Below, one piece after another: positions 33,626 through 41,725 of a DNA stretch of 64,000 nucleotides. The notes beneath the pieces are model-generated. The model did not search any database, was not told the origin of the DNA, and saw only the letters and a list, made by a program, of their open reading frames with translations. The stretch is taken from positions 62,001 through 126,000 of the forward strand of contig JANMDQ010000020.1 of the NCBI GenBank assembly GCA_031376385.1, read 5' to 3'. Position 1 is the stretch's first letter, and every line of letters starts with the position of its first letter. Made by a program: the position numbers and the translations under genes. The DNA is from Aquisediminimonas sp031376385 (GTDB taxonomy: Bacteria; Pseudomonadota; Alphaproteobacteria; Sphingomonadales; Sphingomonadaceae).

Positions 33626-34993
33626 TCAATATCGCGAATCAAAAGTCGTCGTCAGCTCCGTCGTGCCATTGGCGGCCACGGGGACCTTCCATTCGATCCG
33701 ATCAGCCGAAACCCGTTCACCAACAAGGCTTTGCGCCTCAATTTTAACATCGCCCCACAAGCCAGACTGCGCGACATCAACTGTGATCGCCTGCGCGCGT
33801 GCATTGGTAACGGTGTAGCGCATTTTGGTGCGCCAGCGGCGGTTGGACAGTTTGGTGCGTTCCTCAACGACCGATTTGACCTTCACATCAAACGCCTGTC
33901 CCGTCGTGATCGCCATCGATGAACCCATCGGCGTATGACCAACGCCGCTTTCCCCAATGAACTGAGGATCGCCGCGCGCATCGCGCATGTAGACGCGGAT
34001 GGTGCCAGCGGGCAATTGATCGCCCAGCCCCCCTGCCCGCGACGTCGAGAATTTCAGAACAGACGCCGCACTGCGCGGTTCCCCGTCCGAACCCAGCCAA
34101 CCGTTCACATATTCATAAGCCTTGCGTGCAGGCGAACCACTCACATCCAGAAAACTGACCTGTTTCTGCTGCGCGTTCGCAATGGTCGTGCGTTCTGGCA
34201 GCGGATAGAGATAATAATCACCAAGCCGTTCGCGGTCATTGCTCTCCGTTCCCGCCGCATCCATCCGCGCCTCATCCATTGACGCAAAGCGATTGCTGCC
34301 GCCGCCGACTTGACCAGCGACCAGCAAAGTGCGGGCGTTTGTGAAGGTCGTGCCGGTATTGTTTGTCAGCGTGATCCAGCCTTGCACATCAATCGTGCCG
34401 GACTTTCCATCGAACAGCGTCACATAGTCTGCCGCCCAACCGAAACCGGGCGTAAGATAGGAAAGGCGCGCGGGAATAGCCCCACCTTTATCCGATTGCA
34501 CCGTGACCGATAAAGTGGGCCGCGCGCGGAGATTTTCCGGCACTTTGTCAAACACCACCCGCACTGGAAGCCCGTCATCGCGCAGCACTTCAATCCGGCT
34601 GCCGATTTGCAGCACGATGCCGCCGTTCGCGGCCAGCACCTTGGCCTGCTCTCGCGTTTCTGCGCCAGTGGCCGGGTTGGTGCGCACAATCGTCACCACT
34701 TGGCCAACCGCTTTTTCCATCAGCTTATCCGGGCTGAGCAGATCATAGTCGAAATTCTGTTCGACGATTCCGATGCCGGGCCCGGAAAGCGTCACTGTGG
34801 CGGGACGAATCTGGGCCGACACATCCGGAAACTCCTGGCGTGACCGTCCAGCAGGCAGTGTCAGCACTCGTGCATCCTGCACAAGTGCCTGATTATTATT
34901 GTAAATCGTAACGGCAACATCACCCTGCGCGCTTTGCGCCAAAGCCGCAGTGGAAAGGCCAGCGAGCATTATTCCAAGACCAAAACGCACCAT
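33626..34993 (-). CDS. DUF4139 domain-containing secreted protein
   Basis: 455 aa. Signal peptide MVRFGLGIMLAGLSTAALAQ, then VAVTIYNNNQALVQDARVLTLPAGRS, a beta-rich N-terminal region, and the DUF4139 core with ARLSYLTPGFGWAADYVTLFDGKSGTIDVQGWITLTNNTGTTF. It ends WKVPVAANGTTELTTTFDSRY. It shares this architecture with the next gene, which starts immediately at its stop, so the pair looks like a tandem duplication in one operon. Function unknown; envelope role likely from the signal peptide. Confidence 0.88.
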   Translation of the reverse strand: MVRFGLGIMLAGLSTAALAQSAQGDVAVTIYNNNQALVQDARVLTLPAGRSRQEFPDVSAQIRPATVTLSGPGIGIVEQNFDYDLLSPDKLMEKAVGQVVTIVRTNPATGAETREQAKVLAANGGIVLQIGSRIEVLRDDGLPVRVVFDKVPENLRARPTLSVTVQSDKGGAIPARLSYLTPGFGWAADYVTLFDGKSGTIDVQGWITLTNNTGTTFTNARTLLVAGQVGGGSNRFASMDEARMDAAGTESNDRERLGDYYLYPLPERTTIANAQQKQVSFLDVSGSPARKAYEYVNGWLGSDGEPRSAASVLKFSTSRAGGLGDQLPAGTIRVYMRDARGDPQFIGESGVGHTPMGSSMAITTGQAFDVKVKSVVEERTKLSNRRWRTKMRYTVTNARAQAITVDVAQSGLWGDVKIEAQSLVGERVSADRIEWKVPVAANGTTELTTTFDSRY

Positions 34994-35052
34994 CGGACAC
35001 TCTCCTTCATTCTAAGTAAGAGACTGCCCGACTTTATGCGCTTTGCGAAGCC

Positions 35053-36618
35053 CTAAAACTCCAGTTGCAGCCGCGCCGCAAATAGATCGACACCGTAACC
35101 GCGCTGATCGACCGGCAGCACGGACAGAGGCTTAACCTGAGCGGCCAAAGGCCCGCCCCGCACTTCAACGCGGCCATAGTTGAGCATGACGCGGATGTAA
35201 TCGATCGGGTACCAGTTGAGCGCGAGCAAATAACCAGTCTGCGTGCCGCCGCGACCCAACCGGGCGTTCGCCGTGGCAAGCGCCGCCGTGCCAGAGGTGA
35301 AGTTGTTGGTCAGGCCGTTCTTCAGCTTGTTCGAGTCCAGATCGAGATAGTCAAACCGCGCGGCGATCTGGAATGCGCCCGTTCCGCCTGCCTTGCCCAT
35401 AGGCTTGAGCACTTTGGTCCTGCCCCAGATGCCGTCTTTGTACGCGCGCGTCTCTCCGGTCAGGAAATATCCGACTTCGCCGTAGATGCCAAAGAAAGTC
35501 GGATCACGGGACGGCACGACAGCAGAGTTATTTCCTGCAAAAGTGTCGAGGCCTGAGGCCAGGTCACCTGCTTTGTAAGCGTTAGTCTTTGTCCATTGCG
35601 CTTCGCTGGTGACGTAAAGTCCCTTGAAGATTGCTGCCGCTTCAAACCCGAATACATCATCACCAGACGCCGCAAACTGCCCGGTGTCGACAAAGCGGAC
35701 ATCCGTCAGTTGCGTGAACGGTCGCGCTCGGTACCGGGCCAGCTGGTTTGTCGAAGGTGCATTATTTGAAACGGAAGCAGTTCCGCCGTCATTGGACTGG
35801 AATTCCCGGTGCTGCCAATTGGCGCCGATGTGAAGCTGGCCGCCAAAGACTTTCGGCGCATAAACGCCGCGCACGGCGCCAATCCAGCCATCGTTGTTGA
35901 AAGAACTATCAATTCCGTGGCCCGTAAACAGGCCACCTTCGAGCCTCACGTCCTCAGTCTGGTAGGCGACCGCTGCACCCAACCGGCGCGTGTTGAGGAA
36001 CGCGTCGTCCATCTGGCTCCGTTCGGCGAAGGTGACATTGTTTGAACTGCTGATCTGTTCCAAGCCGTTGAGCGTTTCAAAATTTCCAACCCGCGCGTGG
36101 ATTGGCGAATCTTTGCCGTGGTAGCTGACGAATGCGTCACCAAAAGTGGCTCCACCAGTCGCGAAATCAACTTCGACTTTATATGCAAAGCCGCCAGGCA
36201 TGGTTCCTTCAGCGCCTAGCCGGAGACGGCGCGCCCGGGCGTTGAAGCCCAGATTACGATTTGCGGCATAAGTGCCTGGAATGCCAACATAGCCTGCATC
36301 AATGTGCAACCTGCCCCGCGGTTTGAAGCTCCATCCGCTGGCCTTATCCTCAAGTTGCGGTGCGCCTTTCCAGCTTGGGATTACGGACGCGGGCGCCACT
36401 GCGACTTTCGCCGCTGGCTGTATCAAGGGATCAGCAGCGGATTTAGCGCGATCGACTTTAATCGCATCAATCTCGGCACGCAAAGCAGAAATCTGAGCAC
36501 GCAGTTCTGCTGCTTCCCTTGCAGTGATCGGCGTGTCGGCCTGTTGAGCCAATGCCGGCGCGCAGACGAAAGCCAAAGGGCTTAAACCCGCCATCAATGC
36601 AAAACGCGAAAATGTCAT
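35053..36618 (-). CDS. Phosphate-selective porin (OprO/OprP family)
   Basis: 521-aa outer-membrane channel. Signal peptide ending PALAQQ, a short coiled-coil (AAELRAQISALRAEIDAIK, about 34-55), then the Porin_O_P barrel: WSFKPRGRLHIDAGYVG, FNARARRLRLGAEGTMPGGFAYKVEVDFA and SYHGKDSPIHARVGNFET. The C-terminal ends LQLEF, with the aromatic residue typical of barrels. A Pho-box-like site at 36667-36684 supports a phosphate role; sequence alone cannot separate phosphate from other anions. Confidence 0.9.
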   Translation of the reverse strand: MTFSRFALMAGLSPLAFVCAPALAQQADTPITAREAAELRAQISALRAEIDAIKVDRAKSAADPLIQPAAKVAVAPASVIPSWKGAPQLEDKASGWSFKPRGRLHIDAGYVGIPGTYAANRNLGFNARARRLRLGAEGTMPGGFAYKVEVDFATGGATFGDAFVSYHGKDSPIHARVGNFETLNGLEQISSSNNVTFAERSQMDDAFLNTRRLGAAVAYQTEDVRLEGGLFTGHGIDSSFNNDGWIGAVRGVYAPKVFGGQLHIGANWQHREFQSNDGGTASVSNNAPSTNQLARYRARPFTQLTDVRFVDTGQFAASGDDVFGFEAAAIFKGLYVTSEAQWTKTNAYKAGDLASGLDTFAGNNSAVVPSRDPTFFGIYGEVGYFLTGETRAYKDGIWGRTKVLKPMGKAGGTGAFQIAARFDYLDLDSNKLKNGLTNNFTSGTAALATANARLGRGGTQTGYLLALNWYPIDYIRVMLNYGRVEVRGGPLAAQVKPLSVLPVDQRGYGVDLFAARLQLEF

Positions 36619-36666
36619 AGTATCGACTCACCCTTCCCAAGAGAGCGTCCGCATCTAACGATTTTT

Positions 36667-36684
36667 ATGACACTTATGTTACAA
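36667..36684 (-). promoter_or_regulatory. Pho-box-like site upstream of porin
   Basis: Minus strand TTGTAAC-ATAA-GTGTCAT: two 7-nt repeats 11 nt apart, matching the CTGTCAT consensus at 4 and 6 of 7 positions, about 50 nt before the porin ATG. A second weaker pair (ATGACAT-GTAT-CTGTAAC) lies 28 nt further upstream. PhoB activation under low phosphate is inferred. Confidence 0.5.
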
Positions 36685-36735
36685 AATGGGCCAAACAGGA
36701 CCAATTGTTACAGATACATGTCATTTTATTGACGG

Positions 36736-37611
36736 TTATGAGACTTCGCTTTCCGCCTTAGTGGCGTCTGGCTTGCGCGGCCGGCCACGACGGCGCGGCG
36801 CGGGCGCTGTCTCTTCAAGATCAATCACAGGCCCCGGCCCGTCGCTGGCAAAGGCCGGTGGCAAGACCGAAACGTCCAGCATTGCCGGTTCGCTATCTTC
36901 CTCGTCACGCCGGTTTCCATTTGCAGAGCGGTCCGGCGAACGGCGAGGGGCGCGTTCGCGGCGCGGTTCGGCCCGACCCGCTTCAGATTGTGCGTCACCG
37001 CGACCTTCTGACCGGTTTTCGTAACGGGGCTCACCGCGAGGCTCATCGCGCTCATCTGGTCGACTGACCTGACGCGTCTCTTGCCGGGGCTCGCGTGGCG
37101 GACGGGAATCGCGGTTGTCGCGCTGCTGGTTATCCCGTTGTTGATTGTCGCGGTTGCGATTGTCGCGTTGCTGACCGTCCCGCTGCTGAGACTCTCTACC
37201 TTGATTTTGGCGCGGCTCGCGGTAGCGCGGATCGTCGTCAATCTCTGACGCGCTTTCTCCACTCTCTTCCAATGGACTGCCCCGGCCATCGCTGCCAGCA
37301 TCATCGCCATCTTCATCGCCCTGCCAATCATCGCGTTGGCGGCGCTGCTCTTCGAAGCGCGCACGGCTTTCAGCGACGATGCGGAAGTAATGATCAGCAA
37401 ATTGCAAATAATATTCCGTCATCACCCGGTCACCCTGCAACTGCGCGTCGCGGGCCATATTCTTGTATTTTTCGAGCATTTGCGGTGCATTGCCGCGTGC
37501 CCGATTGTCAATGCGGCTGCCGCCTTCGTTCCGGCCACCATTACCTTGTGGGCTGCGGGTCCGCCCGCGGCCACGGCCACGGTTCTGCTGTTGCTGACGA
37601 TTGTTGATCAA
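36736..37611 (-). CDS. DUF4167 domain-containing protein
   Basis: 291-aa basic, low-complexity protein. The conserved N-terminal region (about 30-80: NAPQMLEKYKNMARDAQLQGDRVMTEYYLQFADHYFRIV) is the DUF4167 domain of Alphaproteobacteria. The middle is a repeat of RDNQQRDN-type units, and the C terminus has an AT-hook-like RRRGRPRKPD. Nucleic-acid binding is likely but unproven. Start is a TTG with GAAGGA 9 nt upstream; no in-frame ATG exists before an upstream stop. It follows prmC, the usual neighbour. Confidence 0.85.
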   Translation of the reverse strand: MINNRQQQQNRGRGRGRTRSPQGNGGRNEGGSRIDNRARGNAPQMLEKYKNMARDAQLQGDRVMTEYYLQFADHYFRIVAESRARFEEQRRQRDDWQGDEDGDDAGSDGRGSPLEESGESASEIDDDPRYREPRQNQGRESQQRDGQQRDNRNRDNQQRDNQQRDNRDSRPPREPRQETRQVSRPDERDEPRGEPRYENRSEGRGDAQSEAGRAEPRRERAPRRSPDRSANGNRRDEEDSEPAMLDVSVLPPAFASDGPGPVIDLEETAPAPRRRGRPRKPDATKAESEVS

Positions 37612-37849
37612 GTGAAACTGTCCTTCAAAAGCACTTTGATTTCATAGCTTTCTGGAATTTTGGATCGCGCCCCAAATCCGAGCAGAACAACACCCCATGT
37701 GCTGCTCCGCATGCCACCAGACCGTTCGCTCTATTCACATTGCGACGATGGAGGAGATTGGCGGCGCAGCGGGCTGACTAAGTCAGTTTGTCGGCGCGCG
37801 GCCTATCTGGCTATGGTGGTAGCAGGATAATTCGGCGTGCCAAGCAAAA
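37612..37849. other. 238-nt gap between prmC and DUF4167 gene
   Basis: No gene is seen. A short near-palindrome CTGACTAAGTCAG lies within it, without any supporting context. The DUF4167 promoter is presumably here. Confidence 0.4.
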
Positions 37850-38671
37850 TCAGCACGGACGCGTTAGGAGGAGGCAACGGTCCCGCGCACCGAGGTCTTG
37901 GCGAACTCTGACGTGGAGCCCTTCCTCCGAAAAGAGCGACCCTGCCCCGCCAGCTTGAGTCACCCCAATTTCAATTACAGCGCATCCGTTCGTGGAGAGC
38001 AGTGGCGCGATCTGCGGCGCGAGACGGCGATAGTCATCAAGGCCATCTGGTCCTGCGAATAGCGCAGCGTGAGGTTCGTTCATGACCTCCGGCGCTAACA
38101 TCGCATCTGTTTCAACATAAGGTGGGTTACAAAGGATAAGGTCAAACGGCCCCTCTAAACCGCTCGCCCAGTCGCCTTTGATCATCTGCGATCGATTTGA
38201 CAGGCCAAGCGCCTCCGCATTCGTTTGAGCGACGGTGACCGCAACTTCCGAAACATCAACACCAATTCCTGTTGCTTCGGCCCATTCACTGAGAGCTGCC
38301 AAAAGGAGCGCGCCGGAACCCGTGCCAAGATCAAGAATTGTCTTTGGCGCGCACCCCATAAAATGCTCAATCGCTGCTTCAATCAGCGTTTCACTGTCCG
38401 GGCGCGGGATGAGAACGCCGGGACTGACGCCAAGGCTGATCGTCCAAAAATCCCGAGTGCCGGTGATGTAGGCCAGTGGCTCGTGGGCGAGGCGGCGGGC
38501 GATTAGGGCTGCGTAAATTTTAGGCTGGGAGTCGTTCAGATGGCGGAGCAGCAGGGCGTTACGATCAGAGCTCAGCGCGTGGGCCATGAGGAGTTCTGCG
38601 TCGAGGCGCGGGGTGTCAGTGACGGCAGTGAGTCTCTCAGCCGCAGCCGCAATCGCGTCACGTACTGTCAT
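37850..38671 (-). CDS. prmC: Release factor glutamine methyltransferase
   Basis: 273-aa SAM-dependent enzyme that methylates the Gln of the GGQ motif in RF1/RF2. N-terminal recognition domain, then PLAYITGTRDFWTISLGVSPGVLIPRPDSE, SAM-binding ILDLGTGSGALLLAAL and the catalytic CNPPYVE. The start overlaps the end of prfA by 14 nt, so enzyme and substrate are co-expressed. Confidence 0.96.
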   Translation of the reverse strand: MTVRDAIAAAAERLTAVTDTPRLDAELLMAHALSSDRNALLLRHLNDSQPKIYAALIARRLAHEPLAYITGTRDFWTISLGVSPGVLIPRPDSETLIEAAIEHFMGCAPKTILDLGTGSGALLLAALSEWAEATGIGVDVSEVAVTVAQTNAEALGLSNRSQMIKGDWASGLEGPFDLILCNPPYVETDAMLAPEVMNEPHAALFAGPDGLDDYRRLAPQIAPLLSTNGCAVIEIGVTQAGGAGSLFSEEGLHVRVRQDLGARDRCLLLTRPC

Positions 38672-39731
38672 TCAACCCTGCCAGACGCTCAGACTCGTCC
38701 GCCTGAATCAGAGCGCCGATGAGTTCATCCATCGCACCTTCCAAAATCTCTGGCAGGCGGTGAAGCGTCAAGTTGATCCGGTGATCTGTTACGCGGCCCT
38801 GCGGAAAATTATAGGTGCGGATGCGTTCGGAGCGGTCGCCAGACCCGACCATGGATTTGCGATTGCCTGCCCGTTCATTGTGCAGCTTTTCACGCTCCAG
38901 CTCATACAACCGAGTCCGCAGCACGCCCATCGCCTTGGCGCGGTTCTTATGCTGGCTGCGCTGATCCTGCTGGATGACGACCAGCCCGGTCGGTAAATGG
39001 GTGATGCGAATGGCGGAATCGGTGGTGTTCACATGCTGGCCGCCCGCGCCCGATGACCGGTAAATATCGACCTTCAGATCTTTATCCTCAATCTGAACAT
39101 CGACTTCCTCAGCCTCTGGTAGCACCGCGACCGTTGCAGCGGACGTATGGATGCGCCCGCCGCTTTCAGTTACGGGGACGCGCTGCACCCTGTGAACGCC
39201 GCTTTCAAACTTCAGCTTGGCAAAGACACCTTGGCCGCTGACGCTGGCAACCACTTCCTTGTAGCCGCCCATATCGGCTTCGCTGGCGGAGATCAGCTCG
39301 ACTTTCCAACCCTGTCCGTCGGCATAGCGTTGATACATGCGAAAGAGATCGCCTGCGAACAGCGCCGCTTCATCCCCCCCTGTTCCCGCGCGCAGTTCCA
39401 GCATCGCCGACCGTTCGTCGGCTGCATCCTTGGGCAGTAGCGCAATCGCCAGCGCATGTTCAGCGTCAGGCAGGCGTTCGCGGATCGACTGTGCCTCCTC
39501 CTCCGCCATCGCTTTCATTTCCGGGTCAGCCAGCATTGTGTCCAGATCAATCAGTTCCCGCCGTAAATCCAGCACCCCGGCAGCGGCGACCGCGACCGGT
39601 TCTACTTCGGCATATTCCTTCGACATGGCGACAAATTCTTCCGGAGCCGCCGTCCCCGAAGACATGCGCGCCTGCAATTCATCCCGACGCGCAAGGATCG
39701 CGCGGATGCGGTCTGCTGAGATTGTGGTCAT
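38658..39731 (-). CDS. prfA: Peptide chain release factor 1
   Basis: 357-aa factor that ends translation at UAA/UAG. The stop-codon reading motif lies in the central domain. The catalytic GGQ is in IYRSSGAGGQHVNTTDSAIRITHLPTG and the domain 3 switch region follows (QDQRSQHKNRAKAMGVLRTRLYELE). The gene starts 4 nt after hicB. In relatives it commonly follows hisS directly (from memory), so its normal promoter may have been separated by the hicAB insertion. Confidence 0.97.
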   Translation of the reverse strand: MTTISADRIRAILARRDELQARMSSGTAAPEEFVAMSKEYAEVEPVAVAAAGVLDLRRELIDLDTMLADPEMKAMAEEEAQSIRERLPDAEHALAIALLPKDAADERSAMLELRAGTGGDEAALFAGDLFRMYQRYADGQGWKVELISASEADMGGYKEVVASVSGQGVFAKLKFESGVHRVQRVPVTESGGRIHTSAATVAVLPEAEEVDVQIEDKDLKVDIYRSSGAGGQHVNTTDSAIRITHLPTGLVVIQQDQRSQHKNRAKAMGVLRTRLYELEREKLHNERAGNRKSMVGSGDRSERIRTYNFPQGRVTDHRINLTLHRLPEILEGAMDELIGALIQADESERLAGLNDST

Positions 39732-39735
39732 GCTA

Positions 39736-40131
39736 TTATCGGCGGCCTTCGATTTCGTTACGCGCTGCCTCTGCCAGAAAAGCTGAACGGGTCAATCGCC
39801 GCATGCCCGCCGCTGCATCAATCGCGTCAAGCATCGAACGATCCATCGAAATGTTCACGCGCGCAGGCTTGCTGTTGCGCCCGATCCACGGAACCATGAC
39901 AAGGAATGCCCCTTCGGCCAGATCATCTGCCGCTTGATTGCGGATCAGCTCAACTGGGCTGGGTACCACTTCATCGTCAGCATCTTCAAACCACAACGAA
40001 AGCGCCTCAATCGCATTGGGGATGACGTCCTGCATATCATCCGCTGCCGAAAAACAGCCGGGCAAATCGGGAAAATGCACACCAAACGCGCTGTCATCTT
40101 CCTTGTGCACAATCGCGTGAAAATATCGCAT
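39736..40131 (-). CDS. hicB: HicB-family antitoxin
   Basis: 131 aa. The N-terminal partial RNase H-like fold MRYFHAIVHKEDDSAFGVHFPDLPGCFSAADDMQD is the HicB signature. The C-terminal ribbon-helix-helix, PARVNISMDRSMLDAIDAAAGMRRLTRSAFLAEAARNEI, should bind the hicA operator. The ATG at 40131 is preferred over 40137 because AAGGA sits 10 nt upstream of it but only 4 nt from the other. It lies 11 nt after the hicA stop and 4 nt before prfA. Confidence 0.92.
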   Translation of the reverse strand: MRYFHAIVHKEDDSAFGVHFPDLPGCFSAADDMQDVIPNAIEALSLWFEDADDEVVPSPVELIRNQAADDLAEGAFLVMVPWIGRNSKPARVNISMDRSMLDAIDAAAGMRRLTRSAFLAEAARNEIEGRR

Positions 40132-40142
40132 GGTCATCGTCC

Positions 40143-40328
40143 TTATGTGATCCACCCAGCCTGACGGGCAATCGCCCGTGCAGTGCCGGTGGGCAGATCT
40201 TTCTTAGGATGGGGAACTATCACAGTGCGCTCATCACGAGCGAATTTGTGATGTGATCCTTTTACCGAAATCAGCACGAAACCATCTGCCAGCAAATGCT
40301 TGACGATTTTCTTGCCATCTCGCTCCAT
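40143..40328 (-). CDS. hicA: HicA-family mRNA interferase toxin
   Basis: 61-aa double-stranded-RNA-binding-like toxin that cuts mRNA during translation. Core sequence KIVKHLLADGFVLISVKGSHHKFARDERTVIVPHPKKDLPTGTARAIARQAGW, with the catalytic His in GSHHKF. Gene order toxin-antitoxin is normal for hicAB. The promoter -10 is so close to the ATG that the mRNA is probably leaderless. Confidence 0.92.
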   Translation of the reverse strand: MERDGKKIVKHLLADGFVLISVKGSHHKFARDERTVIVPHPKKDLPTGTARAIARQAGWIT

Positions 40329-40363
40329 GTGTAGTTATATACACAAAAGCACAAAGAATGCAA
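40329..40363 (-). promoter_or_regulatory. hicA promoter with palindromic operator
   Basis: Minus strand: TTGCAT (40363-40358), 16-nt spacer, TATATA (40341-40336). The perfect-arm palindrome GTGTA-TATAAC-TACAC (40344-40329) covers the -10 and touches the hicA ATG at 40328. It fits autorepression by HicB and a transcription start at or next to the ATG. The whole unit lies in the 41-nt gap after the hisS stop. Confidence 0.6.
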
Positions 40364-40369
40364 CAGCGG

Positions 40370-41641
40370 TCATCGTGTGCCACTGTAAAGTACGTCGAGA
40401 CCAAGCACATTCTGAACTTTGTTAGCCCATAACCGCACCCCTTCAATATCTGACCCCAGATAGCGCAGATATCGGCTTCCACCCATTGCTTGAGTATCTC
40501 GCACAAAAAGAATGGCTACCACACCAGCCTTCATTGCGACTTCGACGCGGCGCTTTGCGTTGCCTCGGTAGCTCGTGTGGACCGTGATACCGGCGTTTCT
40601 TAACAGTGACGCTGCGGCGTTAGCCTCTAATTGCAATTCGTCTCGATCCGCTACGATAGCTATCGATTGCGAGACTGCCGGCTTGTCGATCAACATTCCC
40701 AGCCGTTCAATCCCAGCTGCCCAACCAACCGCGGGTGTAGAAGGACCACCTAACATCTCAATCAAACCATCATACCGACCACCGCCAAGCACTGTGCCCT
40801 GAGCACCCAGCCTTTCAGTCACAAATTCGAACACCGTGTGTCGATAATAGTCAAACCCTCGAACTAATCTGCGATTTCGTTCCCATTTCACGCCTGCGGC
40901 ATCAAGACCGGACGTCACCATCTTAAAATAGTCAGACGCTCCTGACGTTAGATGCTCGTCTACCGAAGGCGCTGTATCTATTACGTTGCGGTCCAGGGGG
41001 TCTTTAGAGTCCAAAATCCTTAGTGGGTTAACGAGCAAACGCTTTTGACTCTCGACTCCCAATGAAGACACATTGCTGGAGAAATGAGCTGTATTTGCGG
41101 AACTCCAAGCCAGCCGAGATGCAGGATCACCCATAGTATTTAACTGAAGCGTCACACCTTCGGTAATCCCCAATTCCTTCAGCAATTGATCCGCAAAGCA
41201 CAGCAATTCCACATCTGCTGCGGGCTCCCCTGCCCCAATCACTTCGGCATCCAGCTGATGAAACTGACGGTATCGTCCCTTTTGCGGGCGTTCATAACGA
41301 AACAGCGGCCCGTGCGTGGCGACTTTCAACGGCGCATATTGTTGCCAGCCTTCGGTCAGATAGGCCCGGCAAATCCCGGCGGTAAATTCAGGCCGCAATG
41401 TGACGCTGTCTCCGCCGCGATCTTCGAACGTGTACATTTCCTTTGAAACCACATCCGTCGTTTCGCCCAGACTGCGAGCGAACACCGCAGTCGGCTCGAT
41501 CACGGGCACTTCAATGCGCTTGAACCCGTAAAGCCTCCGCACGCGGTCAAACGTCTGCACCACGTGATGGAACCGGTCTGCCGTTTCGCCCAGCATATCC
41601 TGTGTGCCGCGTATCGGGCGGGGAGTTTCAATCTTTGCCAT
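40370..41641 (-). CDS. hisS: Histidyl-tRNA synthetase
   Basis: 423-aa class II synthetase. Start MAKIETPRPIRGTQDMLG, then TLRPEFTAGICRAYL, GPLFRYERPQKGRYRQFHQLDAEVIG, histidine-specific LVRGFDYYRHTVFEFV and GTVLGGGRYDGLIEMLGGPSTPAVGWAAGIERLGML. All catalytic motifs are intact. From about residue 150 on, base composition drops to about 47-60% GC in sampled lines against about 60% in the first part, and the last 40 residues (ending LGLDVLYSGTR) look atypical. The 3' half may be a recombinant allele. The start at 41641 is the family start. Confidence 0.95.
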   Translation of the reverse strand: MAKIETPRPIRGTQDMLGETADRFHHVVQTFDRVRRLYGFKRIEVPVIEPTAVFARSLGETTDVVSKEMYTFEDRGGDSVTLRPEFTAGICRAYLTEGWQQYAPLKVATHGPLFRYERPQKGRYRQFHQLDAEVIGAGEPAADVELLCFADQLLKELGITEGVTLQLNTMGDPASRLAWSSANTAHFSSNVSSLGVESQKRLLVNPLRILDSKDPLDRNVIDTAPSVDEHLTSGASDYFKMVTSGLDAAGVKWERNRRLVRGFDYYRHTVFEFVTERLGAQGTVLGGGRYDGLIEMLGGPSTPAVGWAAGIERLGMLIDKPAVSQSIAIVADRDELQLEANAAASLLRNAGITVHTSYRGNAKRRVEVAMKAGVVAILFVRDTQAMGGSRYLRYLGSDIEGVRLWANKVQNVLGLDVLYSGTR

Positions 41642-41725
41642 GGGCCGAGCCTTTAGGGCGGAGCGCGCCGGGTTGCAATTCGCCACCGTTCGCATAGCGT
41701 AGAGCGCATAAATCAGGAGAGACAT

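Noticed and set aside
37095..37260. Tandem short repeats that might suggest a CRISPR or minisatellite
   Set aside because: They encode the RDNQQRDN repeats of the DUF4167 protein in frame, with unequal units and no spacers.
37771..37790. Near-palindrome CTGACTAAGTCAG between prmC and the DUF4167 gene
   Set aside because: Short, likely by chance, and not placed near a recognisable promoter.
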